A stretch of 64,000 nt of DNA from Terrilactibacillus sp. S3-3 (lineage in GTDB: Bacteria; Bacillota; Bacilli; Bacillales; Sporolactobacillaceae): the NCBI GenBank assembly GCA_030437565.1, contig CP129291.1:2728001-2792000 (forward strand). Reading direction: 5' to 3'. Below the pieces are notes generated by a model. It made no database searches and was not told where the DNA came from. It saw only the letters and a program-made list of their open reading frames with translations. The translations under genes and the position numbers were made by a program. Shown piece by piece: positions 53,201 to 62,752 of this stretch. Each line of letters begins with the position of its first letter. Position 1 is the stretch's first letter.

Positions 53201-56200
53201 TTACTTATAATTCAATATCTGTTCATTCATCGTTTGTTCAATCAAATGCCAAACCCTATTTGCTGACTGAGCATCTTGATAGTCGTGGACAATATTTTTA
53301 ATTTTTATCCTATCCTGCTTATAATAATCCGGATCATCTAACGACTTAACAATTTCATTGGTTAAATCCAACTGTGTTAAAACTTTCGGACCCGGCGTCC
53401 ATTCTTCGTAAGGATTCAGAACAAATCCTCTGGTTCTGGAATAGGCTTCGATATCTGTCGGCGTAAAAATAATTGGTCTGTTCATGAGCAAAAAGTCAAA
53501 ATACACGGAAGAATAGTCAGTAATCAACAAGTCTCCACCATTTAATACTTCATAGATATCCATGTCTTTTTCCTGTAGCAGCTTTTCAGTCACAACAAAT
53601 ATACTTCGATATTGTTCAAATTCCTTCAAAGCTTTCATTTCTTCAGCAGGGTGCAATTTTATAACTAATTTAATATGATGCTCCCTCAAAAATTGATCAA
53701 AGAGACTTAAATCAAATTGTGACATGTTGAACAGATTATTATTTTGACTTCCATCCACTCTATCGGCATAGGTAGTCGTACGCCATGTAGGCATATAAAA
53801 AATAAATTTATATTTATTGGCCTTAATATGAAATAACTTTGAAAGATTCTTCTTCCCATCCGCGTTGAGTAGTAAATCATTTCTTGGAGAGCCTGTAACT
53901 TTGAAACGTTCTTCATTAATGCCGAAGCATTTTCCCATCACTTGATTAAACAATTTAGAATAAGAAATAACAGAATCTGTATTTTTCCATCTGTTCTCGA
54001 TTTCTTCTTTATTCGTTTCACTCTGATCCATCAACCCCATGGCTTTAAGTGGAAAGCCATGCCACAGTTCAATAACCTTTTGCGCCTTGCCGATATTCTT
54101 CTTATCAAAAGGATAATTTCCCTCAGTAGTGACAACAGCATCATTTTCAACTAATTAAATATGTTAAATCATTTTTAGGTTCAATAATATTGATTTCATA
54201 CTTTCCTTTTAACCTGTCAGGCACTGAGCGAATGAGAGCCTTCACATTTGACCCTGAGAACGGTGAATAAACCAGCGCTATTTTCTTTTTCTTTTCTCCC
54301 CAGATTGTATACTCTTTTAAATATCGACTATCTGGATAACACTCTAGCGCCAATTGCTGGATAGATACTTGCAAATCCTCCGCACCCATCTTATGAGTTA
54401 ATAAACCAACATCCTTTAATATTTTAAAATTATAATGCTTTAATTCTATGGCTCGTACTGCAAAATTAAAGGTCTCTTGTTCCATATTCCTTTTTTTACA
54501 TTCATTAATTAAATTCAAATACGTTTGCTGATCAAAACAATGTGTTTCCGCATTCTGATAAAAAGAAACGGCTAAATCATAAAAGTGATAGTTATATAGG
54601 AGATGACCTATTTGAATGTTAATATTTTGATCAAAACTGAACCTGTATTTGCAACCGTTCAAACAATTCGAATTGTTCCAGACAAATCGTTCTTTTCAAT
54701 AAAGCCAGATATGTCGAAGTCTCAATCTTTTGTTGGCCATTTTCCTCCAGCAAAAAATGAATAGTGTTTGCTGACCCCTCATTTATCTCAGCAAATGAAT
54801 GAAGTAATTCTTTGGCATCCGCAGCTAGACAAAGGAGAATAAAGTCTGTAAAATCAAAAAAGCCTTCGTTCAGTACCATTAATAATTGTTTAAAAGACAA
54901 TTTATTCAACAGATTAAAGGCCTTGTCTGTTTGATTATTCTTCCAAAGAAGCTTGATACTAATGCCTTTCTTATTTTTATAAACGTCCAAACGTGATAAT
55001 TTTTCAACCGTCTTCAGCGTTCCTGGCAAATTAAGCAGCACTCTCATCAACCGATCAGCGTTTGTCTCATTGTCCAGAAGGCTTTCATCGCTAATAAATC
55101 TGTACACTTCCTCCATTGAAGAATACTGGAAGAGAAGAGAAAAATATCTTTTAATCAAATCCTCATCATTAAAATTAAAATTTAGCGCTTTGCTATAAAA
55201 AACTACAGCCTTTTCCATTTTTTTTTTTTTTTTTCTTCACAGATCATGCCCATCCATTTATTCGGATAGTAATACAAATGATCGGGACTTGAGATAATTT
55301 GTTGATACTTCTCCTTATTATCTATTAAATTCTTAAGTTCAACCTCGGCATCCTCCATTCTTCCCTGAAAAATGTAGATCCGTGCCTTCATTGACTTAAA
55401 ATCTGGAGACTGAGTATAAATTCTTTCAGCATTGTGTATCACATCTAAAGCATCCTGATAGCGATTTAAGTTTACTAAACAGTTCACCATTTGTACGAGA
55501 CAGTGAGATACCCAGCTATAGGCAAAATCCGGCTTGTTTTGATAAGCTTTTTTTATAATAATATAATCCTTTTTCTGGGTTACCCATGGATGAATACTCA
55601 TTGCCTAGATTAAAGTAATCGAAACCGGTCAATCCGCTCTTTTTGATTTCCTTGTCAATGAGGCCTTTATTTCGTGTACGTTTATCTTTTTGATCTATCG
55701 CATTAGCTAGCTAGATACCCGGAGTGATATAGCACTAAATCCGATAGGCCAGCCGACAAATGCTCGTCATTTTTTTGCAGCTGTTCGTGGATCGTGCGGT
55801 AATACTTGATCGACGGATCATTTTTATAAATGCGAGTATGCCAATGTTGAATAGTAAACTGCCCTTTGTAACCGGTAAAGCTAAATATTTTCACATCATA
55901 GGCATCATACGGATGATCATTTTTCTTTAGGTTATTCACGACATCCCTTAGGTTATCCAGATAAGCGTATTCATCAGCATCCATCACCAAAATCCATTGA
56001 CCTAATGCTTTTGATTGTGCATAATTTCTTGCTTCTGAGAAATTGTTTGTCCATTTATAATTAAACACTTTATTCGTATATTCATAAGCGATTTCTACAG
56101 TCTTGTCGGTCGAACCCGTATCAACAATGACAATCTCATCAACAGCATCTTTCACATCCAGACAGACATCTTCTTAAAACTTTTTCCTCATTTTTGACAA

Positions 56201-56228
56201 TCATGCACAATGAAAGAAAAGGAGACAT
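53201..56228 (-). CDS. Large GT2-TPR-CDP-glycerol-transferase-like fusion, frame-disrupted
   Basis: About 1,009 aa in three parts. Residues 1-180 form a GT2 glycosyltransferase: FLSLCMIVKNEEKVLRRCLS, IVDTGSTDKT, the metal-binding MDADEY, and RTIHEQLQKN. Residues about 200-600 are helical TPR-like repeats (YQDALDVIHNAERIYTQSPD, MEKAVVFYSKALNF). Residues about 650-1009 resemble CDP-glycerol glycerophosphotransferases (TagB/TagF): IALVYSPFSGSNVKALIRSV, WHGFPLKAMGL, VTGSPRNDLL, YMPTWRTT, KLVIKLHPAEE and LLITDYSSVYFDFLLMNRPI. Start ATG 56228 after GAGGTG. Breaks fall near 56160, 55700-55610, 55215, 54650 and 54150. Continuity of the three parts is inferred because no start site separates them. Confidence 0.75.
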
Positions 56229-56256
56229 ATGAACACCTCATCTATTTGATAAAATT

Positions 56257-56331
56257 CAATATAAAATAACAAGGTGAGGTTCTATCGAAATAGAGCCCCA
56301 CCTTGTTAGACCAATTCCCGAAGAATTGGTC
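56257..56331 (-). terminator. Terminator of hag
   Basis: Minus strand GGACCAATTCTTCGGGAATTGGTC, then AACAAGGTGGGGCTCTATTT...AACCTCACCTTGTT followed by ATTTTAT. A double hairpin directly after the hag stop. Confidence 0.85.
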
Positions 56332-56343
56332 CAAAAAAAAAAA

Positions 56344-57159
56344 TTATTTCAACAGTTGAAGCACACCTTGAGGCAGCTGATTGGCTTGAGCAAGCATAGA
56401 TTGAGCAGCTTGATTCAAGATATTATTCTTTGTGAAATTAGACATTTCAGTAGCCATATCAACGTCAGTAATACGTGATTCAGCATCTGTTAAGTTTTGT
56501 GAGGAAGTAGTTAGGTTATTAATTGTATGATCAAGACGATTTTGCAAAGCACCAAGAGTGTCGCGTTGCGTTGAAACAGCTTTAATAGCACTATCTATCG
56601 ATGCGACCGCTGCACTAGCTGCCGCATTAGTTGACAAGTCAAAAGCACCGCTAATTGTTTAACCCGGTAGTATCCATTTTGGCAATGCTAAAGCTGAGGA
56701 TTTGACCGCTGTTAGCGCCAATTTGCAGTGTTGTCGAGAAAGAGCCTGTCAGCAAATCTTGCTTGTTGAATTGAGTTGTATTCGCAATACGGTCAATTTC
56801 GGATGACAGCTGATTTAATTCTGTATTAATCTGACCAGTATCTTCAGATGTATTAGTACCATTACCAGCTTGCACAGCAAGTTCACGCATTCTTTGCAGA
56901 ATGTCGGTCGTTTCGCTCAGCGCGCCTTCAGCTGTTTGAATCAAGGATTCACCATCTTGGGCGTTGCTTTTCGCTTGGTCAAGGCCATTGATTTGAGCTT
57001 TCATTTTTTCAGAAATCGCCAGGCCGGCAGCATCATCAGCTGCACTGTTAATTCGAAGACCTGATGACAGCTTTTCCAAAGACTTTTGTGTGGCATTTTC
57101 GTTTTTTTGCTTAGTTGATTTAATGTGTTCAACGCAGCAATATTGTGATTGATAATCAT
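56344..57159 (-). CDS. hag: Flagellin, frame-disrupted
   Basis: Filament subunit. The N-terminal D0/D1 reads [18 protein letters not shown], then after a break near 57110 [20 protein letters not shown] and [20 protein letters not shown]. The C-terminal D1/D0 reads [20 protein letters not shown] and [13 protein letters not shown]. About 271 aa, a minimal flagellin with a short variable region. A second break lies near 56645. GGGAGG lies 7 nt before the ATG. Surface Ser/Thr in the short central part are potential glycosylation sites (inference from the neighbouring glycosylation genes). Confidence 0.95.
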
Positions 57160-57166
57160 ATAAATT

Positions 57167-57199
57167 CCTCCCTGAGTTTGGATATCCACATCCATGTGG
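57167..57199 (-). promoter_or_regulatory. CsrA-binding leader elements of hag
   Basis: On the minus strand CCACATGGATGTGG forms a hairpin with GGA exposed in the loop (57186-57199), close to the CsrA SELEX consensus RUACARGGAUGU. Thirteen nt downstream is the ribosome-binding site CAGGGAGGA (57167-57174), a second GGA site. Two sites, one covering the Shine-Dalgarno sequence, is the layout known for B. subtilis hag. Confidence 0.65.
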
Positions 57200-57256
57200 G
57201 TTATTTAACAACATCCAGGCGATTATAGGCGCCTTTCCAATCGCCTTACATTTTAT

Positions 57257-57283
57257 ATATCGTCACGAGGAGGAAGATGTTTA
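57257..57283 (-). promoter_or_regulatory. Sigma-D promoter of hag
   Basis: Minus strand TAAA (57280-57283), exactly 15-bp spacer, GACGATAT (57257-57264). Consensus is TAAA-N15-GCCGATAT, one mismatch. Confidence 0.85.
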
Positions 57284-57414
57284 AGCTAAATGGAAAAGTT
57301 TTTAAAAAAGCTCTGCAAGTCTTTCCTTTTTAACTTTCTTCAGCCACGAGTTGGCTCAATATCTTGACAAATCGATAATATTGTTTAAAAATTGTCATCT
57401 TCAAAACTGCCTTT

Positions 57415-58765
57415 TTACCCCCAATACCCCCACGCCAGAACAACGGCGATGTAAACGATTCCAACCCAGAACATCATCAGCACGGTATAGCCCATGATAT
57501 CCTTCAGTTTCAGTTTGGACAGGGCGAGCGCCGGCAGGATCCAGAATGGCTGGACCAGGTCGTTCCAGGCGCAGCCGAGCATGACACTCATCGACGTTTG
57601 GCTCAGGGAGGCGTGCAGCTGTTTGGCGGCGTCAATCATGAACGGGCCTTGAATGCCCCAGTGCCCACCTCCGGACGGAGCAAAAAAGTTAATAACAAAG
57701 GCGCTGAGCAGGCCCCAAAACGGCAGCGAATCAGCAGTCGACAGGTTGACAAAGCCCTTTGCGATGGTCGTCACGAGGCCGGAGCCAGCCATGATCGCCA
57801 TGATGCCGGCGTAAAATGGAAATTGCAGGATGATGCCCGATATTGTCTTCACGCCCTCATTTAGGCTGCCTAAATATCTAGCCGGCGTGCCAAGCAGGAT
57901 GATCCCAAGAAACAGGATAATAAAATTGACAATATCCAGATTAAGCGTGTTGCCGTCAAGAAAGTAAAAGACGGCATAGGCCGCTCCAGCAAGCCCGATC
58001 AAATAGGAAAGCAGGCGGCTGTTATTCAAGCGATTGGCCAATGTATTTTCTTTCGCGAGTTCCAGTTCAAGTGTCGCCGCGTTTCCCGAAGCGAAGACGG
58101 CTGGATCGATTTCAGTGATGCTTTCTTTTTGTTTCGGGTGGAGCAGCGCGTTCAGAAATCGGCAAGGTAAGAAGAGAAGGACGGCTGTCGCGATCAGAAT
58201 CGGCCATGAAAAAATCGTTTGCGACAGGGACACGATGCCCATCGCCTTTTCCAGCGGATGCCCAGGCGTCGCGATCAGCAGCGGAATGCTGGCCGACAAG
58301 CCCAGTCCGTAAAACGTAAACCCGCTGTACGCGGCGGCAATGATCAACGGATAATGAACGCCTTTGACATTTGCCGCCAGCTTCTTTGCCATCACGCCGC
58401 CGATCACGAGTCCGAATCCCCAATTAAGGTAGCAGCCAATCGAGCCAACGAGCGTTGCGATAATAATCGCCGTTCTTGGCTTTTGGATACGGGCGACGAT
58501 TTTATTCAGCAGTTTTTATCGACCAAAGGAGCGGTCGCCAGCACATAGCCCATCGCTAGAATGACCGCCATCTGCATTGTGAAAGCGAGCAGGCTCCAGA
58601 AACCGCCGCCCCAGTCCGTGATTAATTCCCGAACGCCCTGCCGTTCGACAACAATAGCTAGAACCATCGTCAGTCAGCAGCGTCAGTCCAATCGCAATCA
58701 CGAAAGGATCCGGTAAATACTTTTTCATCATCACTTTTGTAAAAAAACTGAGTGACTCTCTCCAC
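57415..58765 (-). CDS. atoE: AtoE-type short-chain fatty acid transporter, frame-disrupted
   Basis: Membrane permease for short-chain fatty acids. Ten or more hydrophobic spans. The family signature NFFAPSGGGHWGIQGPFMID lies in the second half, followed by GCAWNDLVQPFWILPALA. About 450 aa. Start proposed as GTG 58765 with GGAGGG 8 nt upstream and a small error in the following seven-T run; the open frame itself starts upstream without a ribosome-binding site. Other breaks fall near 58670 and 58515. It is not part of the flagellar system; its position here is incidental. Confidence 0.85.
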
Positions 58766-59533
58766 TTGATGACCCTCCATTCAAATTTTTTCTTATGCCG
58801 CCTTGAGGAATAAGCATTCAAAATGGGTAAAAAAAATTCTCGGGCAGTAATAAAGGACTTGAAGGTACTATGCTGGCTTCGGAACTCCCCTCGCGAAACG
58901 TTCAAGGATAAAATAATTGCGGTACACCGCTTTGGTCATCATTCCACCGGTTCTGGCTGCTCGGATTCAAAACGTTATCCGGAGAGCAAGCAGGCTTGAT
59001 CCTTTTTCTCGCCCGATTGAGAATATATGCTGAGCTTGGACTGAAAATGTTAACGTTTTCATAAAATTGTATAAATTATTTATCATAAACCACCGACTGG
59101 CATTGAAATCAAGATGGGATTTTTAGTTAAACGACTCGCGGCGCAGGGTAAGCTTAAAAAGAGATTGTGTATGCCATTCATAATGGGAATTTTGAACTTT
59201 GTCGCGATACAATCAAAAAGTGACTATAAAAAAAAAGTAGATTGAAAAAAGCCGGCATTCATGTTTATGAAATATACTTTTTTTACAAGAATTCAGTTAG
59301 GGCTTCCTTGTTAAATGAAGTATCATTCATGAAAAAAAGGACATACTGTTTATCATTCGTTTTGTGAAAGAAGAGCCATCAAAGTGGAATAATAAAGAAA
59401 AAGAAATGCCAATCGTGGCTACAAATACATTACAATCGAATTATTTTTTGGAAATTCGCTATATCATCTAGAAGCAAAAAAAAGAAGGAGCTTCAATATA
59501 AGAATATGTCGGAAGTTATTGAGACAGATAAAG
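58766..59533. other. Intergenic with remains of an ORF before the PIN gene
   Basis: About 770 bp. The last 250 bp contain protein-like fragments in shifting frames (for example YITIELFFGNSLYHLEA near 59420-59475 and LQYKNMSEVIETDKDDR ending at 59543). The latter stop overlaps the PIN-gene ATG, as an antitoxin gene would. The antitoxin frame cannot be reconstructed with confidence. Confidence 0.4.
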
Positions 59534-59981
59534 ATGACAGATAAATTAGTTGTTGATACATGTGTTTTTATTAAGGGGTTCTTTGACGCTAAGTCAGACT
59601 GCAGTGAACTTCTATCAATGTTGAAAAAAACCGACGCTAGGTTAGTATTTTCACAGAATACGCTGGCGAATGGCTGTATATCTTAAAAAGAACATGTCAT
59701 AAATCAGGCATTAGCGATGGACAAATGATAGAAGTCATGCAAGAAGCGATGAATTTATTTAGAATGGGAAAATCGATCAACACAAGGCATATAAACCAAG
59801 ATGAAATAGCTTTTGTAAACGATCCGGATGATCAGATGTTTGTCAACACTGCTTATGCCGCAAAGGCAAATTATGTGATCACATTAGATAAAAAAAAAGC
59901 GGCATTCTCTCATTGAAAAATGTTCCGTTCAAATGCCGTACGCCAAAACAATACTTGCAAGAAATGAAAGCCTTGAAATAG
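59534..59981 (+). CDS. PIN-domain protein, putative toxin, frame-disrupted
   Basis: PIN-domain nucleases cut RNA using three or four acidic residues. The N-terminus MTDKLVVDTCVFIKGFFDAK has the first Asp. GEWLYILKRTCHKSGIS supplies the mid-domain. NDPDDQMFVNTAYAAKANYV plus ITLDKK is the C-terminal acidic motif typical of the COG1569-like PIN family. The end reads LSLKNVPFKCRTPKQYLQEM then KALK. About 149 aa after correcting breaks near 59662 and 59895 (nine A). It probably pairs with an upstream antitoxin whose end overlaps its start. Toxin activity is inferred. Confidence 0.7.
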
Positions 59982-60521
59982 ATTGATAATGACAGCTTTT
60001 TTGACAGCTCGCATGAGGACGTCAGACCGGCAAAACTCATGTTGACTGTAAAGTACTTTCAAAGAATTGATCCGCAAACTGCTCAAATCGCCGATAAGAA
60101 ACATCCATCAATGATTTAAAATGAGCGGCGCTAATTTTTCAAATCAGTTTTTCAAATCAATTTTTCAAATCAATTTCTCCTATCCCAGCTTTCTTCAGAA
60201 TGCTAATTATCCAATAATCACCAACAAAAGGAAAATCCAGGTGTACAACTGACGCTGCCGCTGAGCCGGTTAAAAATAGGGTTTAAGACTAAATCGGCTT
60301 CACTAAAATAAGGTAGGACGCTACCGGGAAGCGGCCTGTGTTGTCGGCCGATATTTGAATGATTGCGGCCCGTAATCCCTTACAAACCGTCGGGTTCCGC
60401 GGCTAGCCTCACCATTCCAAAGTCCAGCAGCGTTCCCCGTCCTAGTCTCTCAATCCGAAGCCAGCCTTATCGCTCGTTTCTTCTTGGGGCAACGCACTTG
60501 ATTTTCCGGACTGTCGCGACC
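59982..60521. other. Intergenic between PIN gene and csrA
   Basis: About 540 bp. Holds a threefold direct repeat of TTTTTCAAATCA (about 60135-60174). Nothing else is recognised; open frames lack ribosome-binding sites. Confidence 0.5.
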
Positions 60522-60760
60522 TCACTTTTCCTTCTTCAGTGCTTTCATCGTCTGGATAATATCATCCGGGAGACTGCCGGCGGCCGCCTGGCTGTTTTCT
60601 TCCTGAATAGCGAGGTAAATCTCTTTGCGGTGAATGTCGATGTCACGCGGCGCATTGATCCCGAGAGTTTGATTTGGTCGCCGTCAATCGCGACAATTTT
60701 CACTTCGATATTATCGCCGATCTGAATCGACTGTCCCGGCTTGCGTGTCAAAACGAGCAT
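60522..60760 (-). CDS. csrA: Carbon storage regulator CsrA, frame-disrupted
   Basis: RNA-binding translational repressor whose main Bacillus target is hag m[23 protein letters not shown] is the conserved N-terminus with the RNA-binding Arg6. After a 1-nt break near 60670 the frame continues [20 protein letters not shown] and ends MKALKKEK. About 79 aa. AGGCGTG precedes the ATG, and it follows fliW by about 5 nt. Its antagonist FliW and target hag are both in this window. Confidence 0.95.
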
Positions 60761-60765
60761 TTATT

Positions 60766-61212
60766 TCACGCCTTTTTTTTTTCGGAGGATACGGAGGCGA
60801 GCTGCAGCGGTTGGCGGGTTTGATAGGGCGATTCATCAAAAATAAATTGTTTGCCAAGCCGGGCTTTCTGATTGATGATCACCGGAGCCTTTAAATTGGC
60901 CGTTGAACGGCTAAACGGTTTACGAACGCTCACAATAACGAGTACGGCAACGTCCTGCTCCGATTCTATCTTCAACTGTTTCACCAGATGATCCGGTAAA
61001 TCCAGACTATAATCTTTAAAGAAGAAAAAACGGGGAGGTTGTAACAAAAGCGACCGAAGCATGGCTCACCGACTGCAAGATGTAAAAAGCATCACCGAAC
61101 GGCTGTAAAACAAATTGTTTTTCATCGATAAAGCCGGGAAGTCCGTTTGGAAACTGCAGCAATTCTCCGATGAGATGTCATGTTCTCCGAAATATTTCGT
61201 TAAAATTTTCAT
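60766..61212 (-). CDS. fliW: Flagellar assembly factor FliW, frame-disrupted
   Basis: Protein antagonist of CsrA; free FliW binds CsrA and relieves hag repression, while flagellin titrates FliW. Start ATG 61212 (MKILTKYFGEHDISSEN) after AAAGGA. Breaks fall near 61120 and 61010. The later part KDYSLDLPDHLVKQLKIESE, VIVSVRKPFSRSTANLKAPV and ESPYQTRQPL is the FliW consensus. About 148 aa. Operon yviE-fliW-csrA. Confidence 0.93.
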
Positions 61213-61216
61213 GGTT

Positions 61217-61809
61217 TTATCCTTTCTCGTCAACAAAAATTCCAACCGCTTCAATCGTTAATGACGGATATTGCTGCATGGATATACCTACATTTCCTGG
61301 AAAATAGGTGATTTCCGGAACATGCGTAGTCACTTCAATATCGGGTGCATGCATCTCCCAGGAGATATTAAGTGAACCCGGATCAACGTAATACTTTACC
61401 GACTGATAAGCGGGTGTACTGCCCGTATCATAATGCGTTCCAACAACTGCTAATGCCGCATTTTCTCCTGCCTGTTCAGCGATCAGATTACTGCCGTGAT
61501 GCCGTTCAAGATGCAACAGTTCGTCACCTTGCTGCGCCCGTCTGGCAATCCCCTCAAGAACATCTTGGCTGGCATCTTGAGCAGCATCCGCTATTCGGGT
61601 GAATGCCGACTTTAAGTCCTGATTGTGCCATGCGTCGGTCTGATCAATTGAAACACTCGCCGGCTGCGTTCGATTGTCATCTCTGCCTGCGGTTGCCGGA
61701 TGGTCTGCTCAGCCTGGGGCTGACGGATATCTTGTTTTGCATTCTGCTGACTGATTGCAATTTTACCATATACCTGGTGCATCTCAAGATGCGGTACTAT
61801 CTTAGCCAT
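61217..61809 (-). CDS. yviE: YviE-like (DUF6470) flagellar-locus protein, frame-disrupted
   Basis: Start ATG 61809 (MAKIVPHLEMHQVYGKIAIS) after GGAG. The N-terminal part carries short repeats of I(R/T)QPQAE type. The second frame has DASQDVLEGIARRAQQGDEL, and the C-terminus VTTHVPEITYFPGNVGISMQ and YPSLTIEAVGIFVDEKG. About 197 aa. A break lies near 61610-61520. Position between flgL and fliW as in B. subtilis. Function unknown. Confidence 0.8.
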
Positions 61810-61860
61810 ACTCGTTCTCCTCATTCACGGATGTAAGGATAATAATTACCTATTAAAAAA

Positions 61861-62749
61861 TCAATTCTTAAGATAATCGACAAGCGATGTTTGGATAATC
61901 TTCGCACCCACCGAAAGAGCAGCATTATATACATTCTGTTGTTGATTTAGCTTAACAATAGTTTCAGAATAATCAGCATCTTCGTTATCCGACATGATTT
62001 TTTCAGAAATTGTTTCTTGGTCACCCAAGCGGTTCTTGATCATGTCGACGCGATCCGTCAATGCACCAAGGTCCGCCTGCGCGTCAGCAACCTCATCTAG
62101 ATGAGTATCAATTTTTGAAATATAATCCCCAACTTGCGATGAAGACGCGTTTGAATCATTCAATGTTTTTTAAGTCATTCAAATCGGAAAACAAGCCTGC
62201 GGAAAATACCTTTGTTGGGCTCACATTAACCGCTATCGAGATCCCATCATTAACCGCCATCAATACACTTTTGGAATTGTCGCTCACACTATAATCGCCA
62301 TTGGTTCCCTGAGTAATCGGTGCATTCTGTGTGTCATCGCCATTGAAGATATATTGTCCGCCCACTTGTGTATTGCCAAGCGTCATCAATTGTTGCGTCA
62401 ATTGATCAATTTCCGTTCCCGCCGCAGCCCTTTGTGTATCATCATACGTACCGTTACTTACTTCTTCGGTCAGATCTCGGACGCGGTTGAGCACATCATT
62501 GACACTTGAGAGGACACTCTCCGAACTGTCAAGCCAATTATAGGCTGTAGAAATATTACTTTGATATTGCTGGATATGATTCACATCCGTCTGATAAGAG
62601 ACGCTCATCACCGCGACGACCGGATCTTGAGATGGTCTTGTAATTTTTTTCCCCGATGACAGTTCCTGATACTCGGCAATTTTACCATAACCGCTGGATA
62701 ACTGCTGCAAAATATTATTCGTCATCATGTTCTGTGTGACACGCATCAT
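61861..62749 (-). CDS. flgL: Hook-filament junction protein FlgL, frame-disrupted
   Basis: Hook-associated protein 3. MRVTQNMMTNNILQQLSSGY and YQELSSGKKITRPSQDPVVA are the conserved N-terminus, followed by the long helix SYQTDVNHIQQYQSNISTAY. The C-terminal helix is DADYSETIVKLNQQQNVYNA. About 296 aa. One break lies near 62165. Starts 4 nt after flgK, preceded by GGGGTGATGA. Confidence 0.94.
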
Positions 62750-62752
62750 TCA

